This document shows, one piece after another, positions 48,016-62,089 of a DNA stretch of 64,000 bases. This DNA comes from Rutidosis leptorrhynchoides (lineage: Eukaryota; Streptophyta; Magnoliopsida; Asterales; Asteraceae): the NCBI RefSeq assembly GCF_046630445.1, contig NC_092333.1, positions 340,952,501-341,016,500 on the forward strand. Direction: 5' to 3'. The position numbers and the translations under genes are program-made. The notes below the pieces were generated by a model, which saw only the letters and a program-made list of their open reading frames with translations, was not told where the DNA came from and made no database searches. The stretch's first letter is position 1. Each line of letters starts with the position of its first letter.

Positions 48016-50154
48016 TATAGTTCCCGTTGGTGATTTCTATGATTTTTAATTTTTTTATTATTTCTATTTATTTATGTTTAAACCTATGATATTGTGATAC
48101 TTTTATTGCAATGTTTAATATTTTTATTATATTGTACTAATATTTCATATTTGATTTGAAAGTGGGATGTTAAGTCCCATTTTAAATTACCATGCATGTT
48201 ATTATTTGTATGTATGTATATTGTCAATTGTACATAACAGGGTAAAACAGCGCATTTTCAAAGACTGGCATTAAGTTCAGCAAAAACTACTAATTTTGAC
48301 GACAAAACGAAAAACAAATGTGATATAACAACAAGACGGAATGAACAAATGATGTGCACCATTTATCATTCAGCAAACAAACGCCAATATGTTTGGAAAC
48401 TTTGGTAAAATTTAATCATTTTTCTACGCTAATCACCCTCAATAATTTAAATTGTTACTGATTTCTTGCAAATGAGGGCATTGCAAGATCTTAAGTGTGG
48501 GAAGGGGTTAAATTCTTTCGGATTTTTAAATTTTTAACTTATACACTTGGTTACCATTAAAAATACTAGTAACGCAGTAATTGTATTAAAATCTAGTGCT
48601 CTCTGATAATAAAAAACAGCCCTAGTCTTATATACTGACTACCCAATTCTAGTAAAAATTTTCAAAATTTTCAAATAAATGAATTCAAAATCATGTTTAT
48701 ACATATTTATGAACGGTAAAACTAGGTGTTAACACCGAAATTATTGTTACCTCGGAAAGGACATAAATTGAGAAACAACTCAAAATGTTAGAATTCATTT
48801 AAAATGGAATAGAGGACAATAAAAAGGCAAAGAAAGGAAAATAAAAGCCAAGTGTGGGAAAATTTACCAAGTTATTTAAAACATATATCACATATTTTTG
48901 TATAAATAACTGAAGATACTTTTGTTTTGGACAATTTTATCAGTTTTACCCAATTTCTTATAATATATTTGAAAGAAAGATGGATCTACACGATGAATCA
49001 ATTCCATCATTAAAAGGAAGTAAAGTCTTTCGAAAAATACACGCGCTTCTTGATTTAGGTCAGGAAGTTGTTGTCCAGACCAGTTGTAGAGTCTACGAAA
49101 AACCTTGAAAAGTTTTCTCAAAAATCAGCTGGAAATCCACGGACCTCAGCATCAAACAGGGTCGCCAAGTAGTCAGACTTATCCTAACTATGAGAGGATC
49201 TGTCTCGTAAAATGGGGATGGCGCCGTGCAAATTAGCTTGATAAGACTAATGAATCAGATCCCCAGAAAGGATAATCTCCTTAAAGATCAAAAATCAACT
49301 TTTAAGACTGATATTACTCAATCCTTGAGATTGACTTTTAAAGATTGAGAATTACAAAATCATGAAATTCGATGATATCTAAACTCGAGCTTGAACGAGA
49401 AAATATTTTGATCAAAATTACAAACCGATTAGTTTTCTGAAAACCCATTTTTAATGCGTTCATTATCATTGAACGTAAAATCCTAGGAATTCACCTGGAA
49501 TTCATTAGGTCACCTGAACCAAATCGGGTGTCAACCGTAAGAACGGTAGTTGCATAGCATGGTCAAAGACAGGACCTTGTGCCAGACCGAAAAACTATAG
49601 GGTGATCTTTACTATTGCTCCTACAAAGGATAGTAATTGCATCCGACACGATATAGACCATAATTAAAAGCATGTCACGGGACATTGCCTTAAGAGTTGC
49701 TTGTTCAACGCTTTCCTTTACAACCGGACGGTAGTTTACCGAAAGGTAATATACGGAGCAAGTATACTGGACGTGTTGCTTTCCCAATACAAGGTTAGCA
49801 AGTGGGTGACACAAAACCATAAGTTTTGAGCTAAAATTTTCAAATCTGAAACCCACAAAACCCACAAAAACAATTTGCAAACACCGGTGAAGGGTTATTC
49901 CGGAAAACTTATCTAGGGTAAAAGCTATATTGGATTTACAAAAGATCAAATGTTTTCATAAAGATCCAATTTCGTAAAGGATCTAAATTTTCATAGTCAT
50001 GTGGGACTGTAAACCACAACGTTACTATCATTGTTTATACCGCCGTATAAAAATCACTGATGTACAAAGTGTGAAGAATAAAGAAGTGATTCTAGTATTT
50101 TTATTTCAAGACTATATTATTTGAGGATAAGCAACGCTCAAGTGTGGAAATATT
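48016..50154 (+). other. 3' internal region of Athila element 1
   Basis: 2.1 kb without a sense ORF, shared with 53595-55680 in element 2. It has three AAGTGTGG(G)AA motifs, the last adjacent to the 3' LTR as the probable polypurine tract. Antisense open frames at 48888-49121 and 49563-49949 recur in element 2, but both start at TTG-type codons and are weakly supported. Confidence 0.6.
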
Positions 50155-50755
50155 TGATAATGCTAAAAACGAACATATATTTCATAGCATTATCCCTCAA
50201 GAAAGACAAGCTTTTAGTTGCAATTGTTCTATTTACAAATGATATTCGTTTAAATAATAAAAGGTGAAGACAAAGACAGATTCGACGATTTGAAGACGCA
50301 AATGACCAAAAAGCTAAAAAGTACAAATTACAATCAAAGTGGTTCCAATTATTGATAAGAAACGTCTCAAAATTACAAGAGTACAAGACGCAAAAACGTA
50401 AAATACAAGATATTAAATTGTACGCAAGGACGTTCGAAAATCCGGAACCAGGACCAAAGTCAACTCTCAACGCGCGACGCAACGGAGCAAAAATTACAAG
50501 TCAACTATGTACATAAATATAATATAATATATAATAAATCTTAAAATTATTTATATATTATATTTATTTATTAAAAAGTCGGCAAAATAAGAAAACAAAA
50601 CCATGTGACTGGAACCAGGTGGCCATGCGATCGCATGGCCAGGAAGAACAAATGTCATGCAGTCGCATGACCCCAATATGCTGGCCACATCTATAAATTT
50701 CGCGTATGTTGGCCAAAATAAACACATCTTTTTCTTTCTTCATCTCTCAACATAT

Positions 50756-50811
<56 letters not shown>

Positions 50812-51825
50812 TTTAATTTTAATAATAATAAGGGTATGTTAGCGAATGTTGTAAGGGTGTAAGTCGAAATTCTGTCCGTGTAACGCTACGCTACTATTAA
50901 TCATTGTAAGTTATGTTTGACCTTTTTAAATTAATGTCTCGTAGCTAAGTTATTATTATGCTTATTTAAGCCGAAGTAATCGTGATGTTGGGCTAAATAT
51001 TAAAGACGGGGTAATTGGGCTTTGTACCATAATTGGGGTTTGAACAAAAGAATGACACTTGTGGAAATTAGACTATGGGTTATTAATGGGCTTTATATTT
51101 GTTTAATTAAATGATAATTTGTTAATTTAATATAAATATTTACAATTGGACGTACCTATAAATAACCATATACACTCGATCGGACACGATGGGCGGGATA
51201 TTTATAAGTACTAATAATCGTTCATTTAACCGGACACGAAAATGGATTAATAGTCTATGGACTTATTAAAACAGGGTGAATTATATACAAGGAAAATTGG
51301 TGTAATTATAGTTTAAGTCCCCAATTAGTTGGAATATTTGACTTCGGATATAAGGATAATTTGACGAGGACACTCGCACTTTATATTTATGACTGATGGA
51401 CTGTTATGGACAAAAACCAGACGGACATATTGAATAATCCAGGAAAAAGGACAATTAACCCATGGTAATAAACTAAAATCAACACGTCAAATATCATGAT
51501 TACGAAAGTTTAAATAAGCATAATTTCTTTATTTCATATTTAATTGCACTTTTAATTATCGCACTTTTATTTACTGTCATTTTATTTAAATGCACTTTTA
51601 ATTATCGTACTTTTTAATTATCGCAATTTTATTTATTGTCATTTTATTTATCGCACTTTTATTTATCGCAATTTCATTATCGTTATTTACTTTACGCTTA
51701 AAATTAAGTTATATTTATTTTTAATATTTTACATTAAGTTTTAACTGCGACTAAAGTTTTAAAATCGACAAACCGGTCATTAAACGGTAAAAACCCCCTT
51801 TTATAATAATAATACTACTTATATA
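50155..51825 (+). repeat. 3' LTR of Athila element 1, truncated at its 3' end
   Basis: Starts TGATAATGCTAAAAACGAAC. It is colinear with 35067-36810 and stops after ACCCCCTTTTATAATAATAATACTACTTAT, just before the (AT)n tract of the 5' LTR. About 310 bp, including the expected U5 end, are missing. Confidence 0.88.
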
Positions 51826-53594
<1,769 letters not shown>

Positions 53595-55680
53595 AATATT
53601 CCCACACTTGAGCGTTGCTTGTCCTCAAGCAATATAGTCTTGAAATAAAAATACTGGAATCACTTTATTCTTCACACTTTGTACATCAGTGATTTCTATA
53701 TGGCGGTATGAACAATGGTAGTAACGATGTGGTTTACAGTCCCATATGACTATGAAAAATTAGATCCTTTAGGAAATTGGATCTTTATAAAAATATTTGA
53801 TCTTTTTGAAAATTCAATCTAGCTTTTACCCTAGATAAGTTTTCCGGAATAACCCTTCACCGGTGTTTGCGAAATTGTTTTTGTGGGTTTGGTGGGTTTC
53901 AGATTTGAAAATTTTAGCTCAAAACTTGCGGTTTTGTGTCACCCACTTGCTAACCATGTATTGGGAAAGCAACACGTCCAGTATACTTGCTCCGTATATT
54001 ACCTTTCGGTAAACTACCGTCCGGTTGTAAAGGAAAGCGTTGAACAAGCAACTGTTAAGGCAATGTCCCCTGACATTCTTTTAATTATGGTCTATATCGT
54101 GTCAGATACAATTACTATCCTTTGTAGGAGCAATAGTAAAGCTCACCCTATAATTTTTCAGTCTGGCACAAGGTCCTGTCTTTGACCATGCTATGCAACC
54201 ACCGTTCTTACGGTTGACACCCGATTTGGTTCAGGTGACCTAATGAATTTCAGGTGAATTCCTAGGATTTTACGTTCAATGGTAATGAACGCATTAAAAA
54301 TGGGTTTTCAGAAAACAAATCGGTTTGTAATTTTGATCAAAATATTTTCTCGTTCAAGCTCGAGTTTAGATATCATCGAATTCCATGAGTTTGTAATTCT
54401 CAATCTTTAAAGTCAATCTCAAGGATTGAGTAATATCAGTTTTAAAAGCTGATTTTTGATCTTTAAGGAGATTATCCTTTCTGGGGATCTGATTCATTAG
54501 TCTTATCAAGCTAATTTGCACGGCGCCCTTCCCATTTTACGAGACAGATCCTCTCATGGTTAGGATAAGTCTGACCACTTGGCGACCCTGTTTGATGCTG
54601 AGGTCCGTGGATTTCCAGTTGATTTTTGAGAAAACTTTTCAAAGTTTTTCGTAGACTCTACAACTGGTCTGGACGACAACTTCCTGACCTAAATCAAGAA
54701 GCGCGTGTCTTTTTCGGAAGACTTTACTTCCTTTTAATGATGGAATTGATTCATCGTGTAGATCCATCTTTCTTTCAAATATATTACAGTAAATTGGGTA
54801 AAACTGATAAAATTGTCCAAAACAAAAGTATCTTCAGTTATTTGTACAAAAATATGTGATATATGTTTTAAATAACTTGGTAAATTTTTCCCACACTTGG
54901 CTTTTATTTTCCTTTCTTTGCCTTTTTATTGTCCTCTATTTCATTTTAAATGAATTCTAACATTTTGGATTGTTTCTCAATTTTTGTCCTTTCTGAGGTA
55001 ACAATAATTTCGATGTTAACACCTAGTTTTATCGTTCATAAATATGTATAAACATGATTTTTAGTTCATTTAATTAAAAATTTTGAAAAATTTTACTAGA
55101 ATTGGGTAGTCAGTATATAAGACTAGGGCTGTTCTTTATTATCAGAGAGCACTAGATTCTAATACAACTACTGCGTTACTAGTATTTTTAATGGTAACCA
55201 AGTGTATAAGTCAAAAATTTTAAAAATCCAAAATAATTTAACCCCTTCCCACACTTAAGATCTTGCAATGCCCTCATTTGCAAGAAATCAGTAATAATTT
55301 AAATTATTGAGGGTGATTAGCGTAGAAAAATGATTAAATTTTACCAAAGTTTCCAAACATATCGGCTTTTGTTTGTTGAATGATAAATGGTGCACATCAT
55401 TTGTTCATTCCGTCTTGTTGTTACATCACATTTGTTTTTCGTTTTGTCGTCAAAATTATTAGCTTTTGCTGAACTTAATGCCAGTCTTTGAAAATGCGAC
55501 TGAAAATGCCAGTCTTTGAAATGGGACTTAAAATCTCACTTTCAAATCAAATATGAAATATTAGTACAACATAATAAAAATATTAAACTGACATAAAAGT
55601 ATCAATATATCATAGGTTTAAACATAAATAAATAGAAATAATAAAAATAAAAATCATAGAAATTACCAACAGGAACTATA
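53595..55680 (-). other. 3' internal region of Athila element 2
   Basis: Counterpart of 48016-50154 with PPT-like motifs at 53599-53609, 54888-54898 and 55245-55256. A short local repetition (CCAGTCTTTGAAAATGCGACTGAAAATGCCAGTCTTTGAAATG) lies near 55480. Plus-strand frames 53883-54185 and 54626-54859 correspond to the antisense frames of element 1. Confidence 0.6.
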
Positions 55681-56063
55681 TCAATCTGGATAGGGGTTCC
55701 AGTTCATGTCGTCGGTCGGGTTTCATGGTTGGTGATAGGTGTACTGGTAGGCCTAGTTAGGGTCATAGAGAGTATATGGTGGTCTCATCTCGGGCTGGTG
55801 TGGAGGATAGTAAGCGGGTCGGGTCAGTACGTAGTGATCCTGAGGTGATAGCGGGCTTATAATCTGACGCTGATGATAGTCCCATCTATCATGCTGTCGT
55901 TGTCTAGAATGCTCGTACTCATTCCGAGCTTGCCACTGCTCGTACCGTCTATGTCTCTCCTCATTTGTCATTTCTACCTCATCTACACGCTGGTAGATGT
56001 CAATCATAGCCTCCCTAATGACATCCCTAATGTCATCTGCTTCCTCCATTTCCTCATCTGAAC
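55681..56063 (-). pseudogene. Third ORF of Athila element 2, C-terminal part
   Basis: Open from the insertion point (about 56063) for over 100 codons with the same acidic GSDEEMEEADDIRDVIREAM segment and Pro/Tyr-rich tail as element 1. It lacks the two stops found there, but has its own (CAG to TAG after YDPN near 55758, TGG to TGA near 55725). The C-terminal end is TGA at 55681-55683. Confidence 0.75.
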
Positions 56064-56131
56064 CTCTCTGTAACAACCCAACATTGATTTACCAAAAACA
56101 CGACACAAAAAAAAATTTCTGTGACTGCCCA

Positions 56132-56210
56132 TCTGGACGGAGTCCAGAAATCGGGATGGCATCCAGCCTTTACAACTGGGACGGCGTCCAAGGATTTGGG
56201 ATGGCGTCCC
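56132..56210. repeat. Palindrome cluster 1 of the solo LTR
   Basis: TCTGGACGGAGTCCAGA (56132-56148), GGATGGCATCC (56155-56165), GGACGGCGTCC (56179-56189) and GGGATGGCGTCCC (56198-56210). The second carries matching changes in both arms. Confidence 0.9.
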
Positions 56211-58199
56211 AATGAACTAAAAAGTACTGATCAGTTTTTGTTTACACGCGAGTGAAAAACTCGCTCCCCGACACTTTTCAACGAAACCATTTTCACAATA
56301 TGACATATTAAGTAAAACTAAGATATTGCCACCATAAAAACAAGTTTTACAACCCCGGGCTCACAATGACCCATTTTACAAATAAAGTAGCAGTTTCGAC
56401 CCATTTATCTCTTTAGACGGATTAGAACTCTACAACCCAACCCGATACCAAGAGCATAATCCCGGGGACTACCAAAACCCCCATCCGCGTCCAATTATCC
56501 GAAAGCTACCCAATCAAGCCCAACCGCTCCTGCACGTCTAGTCTAACAACTAGCTAGCATCAATAACACAATACCTGTAAAAAGGTAAACAACGAGAGGG
56601 GTAAGCCGAGGCTTAGTGAATGCAATAATTATACACATACATATATAATATACCTACTTGCAAACACTTACTCACATACCGCATACATGCTAGCAACACA
56701 ATTAGCTTATCATCACAATTACAAGCTATAACCTCCAATAATCAAGCTAGCATAACAAAAGCATATATAATATGAACAAATATAATATGCTTACGCTACA
56801 ACACAAATAACCGTGGTTAACCAATAGTACAAGGGAACGGCGCTCGCGAAAACGCCATCGGTGTTCATAACATCCGTTAGGGCACTTAACACCTCGTACC
56901 ACTAACCCCTAGGGTGGCACCTTAGCACCTCGGCACATCACCCCGAGAGGCATCTTAATACCTCGATGCAACACTCATTATTTTACGGAGTGGTGTCTTA
57001 ACACCTCGACACTACACTCCTAGGTGGCATCTTAACACCTCGATGCTACACTCTTCACATGAAACATGGTGTCTTAGCACCTCAACACTACACATTTCAC
57101 GCTACAACAAATAGAAACATTATATACCTACACATATAATTATTCCACTGACCTCGAATTTCCCGCACAAGTCATAAACGTAAATCGGCTCCAAAAGCAA
57201 CCGAACAAACCTTTTACCTATAATACGTATATAGATATACAAACAATCAACATACATTCTCTACGAGAGAATTCGACTTCAACACCCTTAACCAAGGGTT
57301 TACACCTATCACCACATACCGCCCATTTAGACACATAAAGTGGACTTCACCAATTACCACTACGGGTGGTAATTCCGACCCATCCAACAAGTACAATTTA
57401 ACCAAAATTATATTTGACACCATTTAAACCAATCTAGGTCTTAACCAAAATTGCTTATCATCCAATTAATCCAAAATTAAAGTCATTACCAAATTTGACC
57501 CATCTAAGTCAACCCATTTTGACATAAGTCCCAAAAACATCTTTAATCACTAACGGCTAGTGACTAACTTTCCAAAATACCATTTAACACTTGAATCAAA
57601 CATTTATATACTTGGTTCATCAAATCTTGATCCATAACTTAGTTTGACACCGAATCAAGCTTACTTGACCCAAAATACCCATTCGACCTAGATTAGGGTT
57701 TATACCCAAAAATCAAGTCAACACAAGTGTTCTAAGGTTTAACTAACACATGCAAGGTCCAAACTAACAATTCCATCAATTGAAACTCTAAGTCACCAAT
57801 TCGGGTTTACATACATGAATCTTCCCCAAAAACCCCCAAACTTCACAATAAATGGGTTATAACTCTAACTAGCACAAACTTTAACTCAAACAATAATCTT
57901 AACAAAGAAATTCGGATTTAGAGCTTACCAACACTACCACCACGTAGCCGTGAATGAGGTGAACAACTTTAACTCTTGAGACCCGACCCGAATCACACTT
58001 CTTCTTCTCCAAATCCCTAACTCTCTCTCGCTAGAACCTCTCTCTCTCACTAGGGTTTGATGAGAGTGTTTGAGAAGGTGAAATGGGGATAAGAATGAGA
58101 GTGGATCAGTTTTAATGGCTCAAAACCGACCCCCAAGTGAAAAGACTCAAATACCCTCTTTTAAAACCTTTAAAATACTGCTGCTGGCCTGTCAGGCAC

Positions 58200-58277
58200 T
58201 TTGGACGGCGTCCAAAATGGCCAGACGGCGTCCCACCCTTCATTATTGGACGGCGTCCCAAAGTCTGGACGAAGTCC
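58200..58277. repeat. Palindrome cluster 2 of the solo LTR
   Basis: TTTGGACGGCGTCCAAA (58200-58216, perfect arms around one G), GACGGCGTC (58224-58232), GGACGGCGTCC (58248-58258) and GGACGAAGTCC (58267-58277). Confidence 0.9.
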
Positions 58278-58506
58278 CAATGAACTGAGCCTGAAACTGA
58301 ACTTGTTTTGGTCGTAACTTTCAAACCGTAGCTCCGTTTTTGATGAACCAAATATCGTTGGAAACGTAATGAGATTTACTATCTAATGGTAAGGTTTTAG
58401 AACATCAACTCTAAATTTATTTGAGATCCAAATATACGCTTACATGCCTCGTATTTCGAATGACGCTCGAAATAACGTGTAACTGAAAAACGGGTGTTAC
58501 ACTCTC

Positions 58507-59639
58507 TCTACCTGAGGATGATTACCAACATATGGTATTCCCTGATTGCGTCTACTCTTCAATACCTTAGCAACCTGATAGACCCTCAATCCTAAAGGCT
58601 CAACCTGTTCCCTACATACCAAAAGTGGACCTCCTTGATCCCTATCTACACCCAAATACTCTCCAATGAGAGTAATAAAAATACCTCCTCCTATTATTCC
58701 CCCTTCCTGTATTCCTTCCACCATCTTAGACAAATAAAAACTGACACAGTAAGGGATATTAACAAAGCCTCTTGGGTCTCGAATACACTTTAGGTCAAAT
58801 AAATCATGTAAGGTCATTTTCTCCTTGTTGTGACCTCTCTGTGTAATCGAGTTAGCCAGAAATCTATGAATTATACGAAGTTCGGCTTTGTTAATATGTA
58901 AGTAGGTGTGTGATCCTGCCCGCCCAAAAACATTAAAATCTGACATACGCCTCCAGACGGTGTTAGCATCAAAATTCCTATCTACCCTTTCACCATGATA
59001 AATCAAATTCATACAATCGGGTAGTAGTAATTCAATGGGCGTATATATCTGTAAAGCCCTGGCCATGTCCAGCATGGACATCCTGTACATCCTACGGCCA
59101 AGTATAAATCTAAGAAAACTTCTATCATCTAATCTATCTACATCCGTATTTAACGCTATAGTACTCATAAGCTCAATGCACCATTCCTTATATACAGGTC
59201 TACGAATGGAGAATAAACGTTCCCAATCGGGAAAAGAAGAGCTGCCATACCTTTGGATCAAATGCTGTTTAACTGAGTTAGCAAGTTGGACCCTTTCTAA
59301 AGGCTCCCAATCGATTACCCTTGGTACTTCTACATTTTTCGGTACCAGTTTGAATTTGTTACTTTGATATGTTGGGTAATCTTTCCAGTTTCAATCAAAT
59401 CTTAGATTGGAATGCAACTGTTTTTAATGAATCGTTGGGTGTTGTACTATTGGATGCATCGGAAATACTACGTAAGCATCAACATATTCTTGATGCGGAT
59501 CATAATAAGGTACGTGTTGATCAGGTTGTTGTTATTGTTCCTGTTGTTGCTCCTGTTCAGGTTCATATTGCATTTCCGGTTCAGGTTCTAGAGCAGGTTG
59601 TCTAGGAGATGATGATGCACCATCAGTATTAGTAAATCT
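58507..59639 (-). pseudogene. Third ORF of Athila element 2, N-terminal and central part
   Basis: The exon begins after acceptor TTTTGCAG at 59640 and carries the same Glu/Gln-rich segment and helical core as element 1 (FLRFILGRRMYRMSMLDMAR, NVFGRAG). A TGA near 59390 interrupts the N-terminal part. From about 59385 to 58507 it is open. The first exon, 60278-60298, has GTG in place of the start ATG but keeps phase and a GT donor (60277-60276). Confidence 0.75.
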
Positions 59640-60277
59640 CTGCAAAACACATTAAACACAAATTTTGTGCATCCAAATACGCATTAGTATTATCAAAATA
59701 ACAACTTGAAACAATTACAATAACATGTTTAATCAAAATTAAACTTATACACATTTTCACAATTTTAACAATTCTACACTTTTTCAAATAAGTATATATG
59801 AAAATGTTTACAAAGTTCATAAGCATTCAACTCAAATAACATGTTAAAATAACCATTACTAGCAATTAAACAAGTTTCAAATGGCATTTACATCAATTTA
59901 ATCAAGTTCATGAATTTTATACCTAAAAAGTCCACTTTAATTCTCAAAAATCATGTTTAGGATCAAAGTTTGGATCATTTAGCTACCTAAACAAGTTACA
60001 CTACTTAATTTAGCAATAATTCATGACAAAAATCGGCCATAACCTGTTTATATCAAAAAGTCCCAAATTGCTCAAGAACACAAACCCTAGATTCCTAAAA
60101 TTTTTGAAGTTTTTGGCTTCAAATTATGTTAAATAGCATCAATCTAGGTTATACATGCATAATATACTAACAATTTAACTCTAATTACACTAGAAATTAA
60201 CAAAATCAAATTAGGAAAAATATAGCTCAAGAACACTAAAAATCAAATTTAAAGAGGTTTAGGGGCGAAATTGTTAC
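59640..60277 (-). other. Intron of the third ORF, Athila element 2
   Basis: Colinear with 45842-46479 of element 1, bounded by GT at 60277-60276 and TTTTGCAG at 59640. The interior has the branch and T-rich character of a plant intron and no ORF. Confidence 0.6.
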
Positions 60278-60507
60278 CCTTATTGATATCAAATTCACGA
60301 TTAGAGCGGATTGTAGCAAGAAATTTGGTTGAATTTGGTGAAAAAATGATGAAATTTGAGAGAGTTTGGGAGGTATTTTCGTGTGTGTGTGTGTTTGTTA
60401 TGAGAAGCAGCAACAGCTCGCTGAGCTTTTTGATTCTGACCAAAAATTAGGCCTCATGCGATCGCATGAGGTTGAAGGCCAAACCCCATGCAATCCCATG
60501 GGGGTCT

Positions 60508-60581
<74 letters not shown>

Positions 60582-61500
60582 ATATAAAAACCATTACTTT
60601 TAACACATAAATTAATAAAATTTTTAAAAATTTGTTTCTTTTTAGGAGTGAGGGCGTTTCGGATCGTTGTCCTAGTCCGTCCCTCAACAAAATTTTAAAA
60701 TTTGTCATTTTTAAGCGCAGTTTTAAAAGCAAAGATTTTTGTGTTTTTTTAAAATGTTTTTGGCATACTTTAATTCAATAACATTAAAAATAATGATAAT
60801 AAAAGTTCTTGTCCCTCCCTCGGGTAAAGCAATTTCGGTTCAACGACCTAGTTTTCAACTCACGACGAATTTTAAAAATCAAAATTTTAACTTAGTGAAA
60901 TAAAGTAAATTTTTGTTTTTAAATTCACACCAAACTTAAATTTAATATGCATAAAATTAAAAATTCATATTATTAAAATTTTAAAAATTCACACCAAACT
61001 AATATTATATTTTTGTTTTTATACATACAAACTTATATTAAAATTATTAATTTTTCAAATATTTACAAACTTACATATATTGATTTTAAAAAGTTTACAA
61101 TATTAATTTAATATTAATTTTAAAAACATGGTAAAAATTAAAATTCAAAATCTTTTTGGTCTTTTATCACACTTTAATCAATCAAATATTATCAAAAATA
61201 TATGCCCCTCTTTTATGTAAAGTAATTTCGGCTATATTACCTAGTTTTACTCCTGACGAATTTCTGAAATATTTTGGGTTGATTGATTAAAGATATTTAT
61301 ACCTTAAGAATAAACGGTAAATTTCGCAGTGATGTAATAAATTTTTGTATGATATCAATAATTTCGGTTACGCATACCTAATTTTATTGAATACCAATTT
61401 AATACTCTATAGCGAACGATTCAGCGTTTATTATCAAAAGGTTAAAAGCAATAAAAATAAAAATAAAAAACTGTACATACTTACATGTGAGAAAGAATTC
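60278..61500 (-). other. Spacer of Athila element 2 with palindrome pair and (AT)n
   Basis: Counterpart of 44671-45811: palindromes CCTCATGCGATCGCATGAGG (60452-60471) and ACCCCATGCAATCCCATGGGGGT (60483-60505), an (AT)n tract (60511-60578) and a splice donor GTAAGTATG (GT at 61484-61483) 17 bp after the zinc-knuckle ORF. Confidence 0.65.
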
Positions 61501-61917
61501 TCAGAGACCTGCTTTAGCCGACTCATAGGAGAGTCGTGTGATTTGGTTCTCCATAGCTACATAAGCATAACCTCGAATCTTCAATATCTTTTCTTCTAAA
61601 CATATAAACGGTCCTTCTCTGCATAGAGTAACAAATTCGGTGTTTGAATATGTTTGATTATTTGGACATTTACCTTCGTGTGACCATTTTCCGCATATAT
61701 AACATCTTTCAAGGTGTCATGCTCTTCTTTTTGTTGCGGATTTTGATTTTTCTTTTCCAAAATGTATCTTATGATGATCTTTTCTGAGTTCTTTTCTTAC
61801 TCCGTCCATTTTATCTCTTATGAATGATACCAGTTCACTCGGAAGGGTGTCATTATTACGTTTAGTAATCATAGCGTGTAGCATTAGACCATGGTTCGAA
61901 TCAAAGGAATTCTTCAT
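61501..61917 (-). pseudogene. Zinc-knuckle accessory ORF of Athila element 2
   Basis: ATG 61917, stop 61501-61503; 139 codons in one frame with a single premature TGA at 61717-61719, where element 1 has CGA. The CCHC motif CYICGKWSHEGKC lies just downstream of that stop. In element 1 the knuckle is intact but the N-terminal part is frameshifted, so the two copies are broken at different places. This shows the ORF was intact in their ancestor. Confidence 0.7.
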
Positions 61918-62089
61918 CTCGTAAAACCTAAAAAAAAATAAAAATTCAGAATGGGGGGAGAAGACTAGTTCTTTAGGGTCTGCTAGGGAAAGACCATTCA
62001 GATTCCATTCTCGAGAACTACACCAAAACAGAATATCTAACTCTAATAGAAATACATATTACCCTAAAAAGATTCGAACCTTCCCACAC

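Larger units (their letters stand above)
56069..58501 (-). mobile_element. Solo LTR (2.43 kb) inserted in the third ORF of Athila 2
   Basis: On the minus strand it runs from TGTAACACCCGTTTTTC to GGGTTGTTACA. It is flanked by CTCTC on both sides (56064-56068, 58502-58506). No primer site, polypurine tract or coding region lies inside, and only one LTR is present. Landmarks resemble Tekay-type LTRs (clade uncertain). It carries eight GGACGGCGTCC-like palindromes in two clusters near its ends. Confidence 0.88.

Noticed and set aside
58112-58351. 79-codon minus-strand frame in the solo LTR
   Set aside because: It lies across the palindrome cluster of an LTR and has no recognisable domain.
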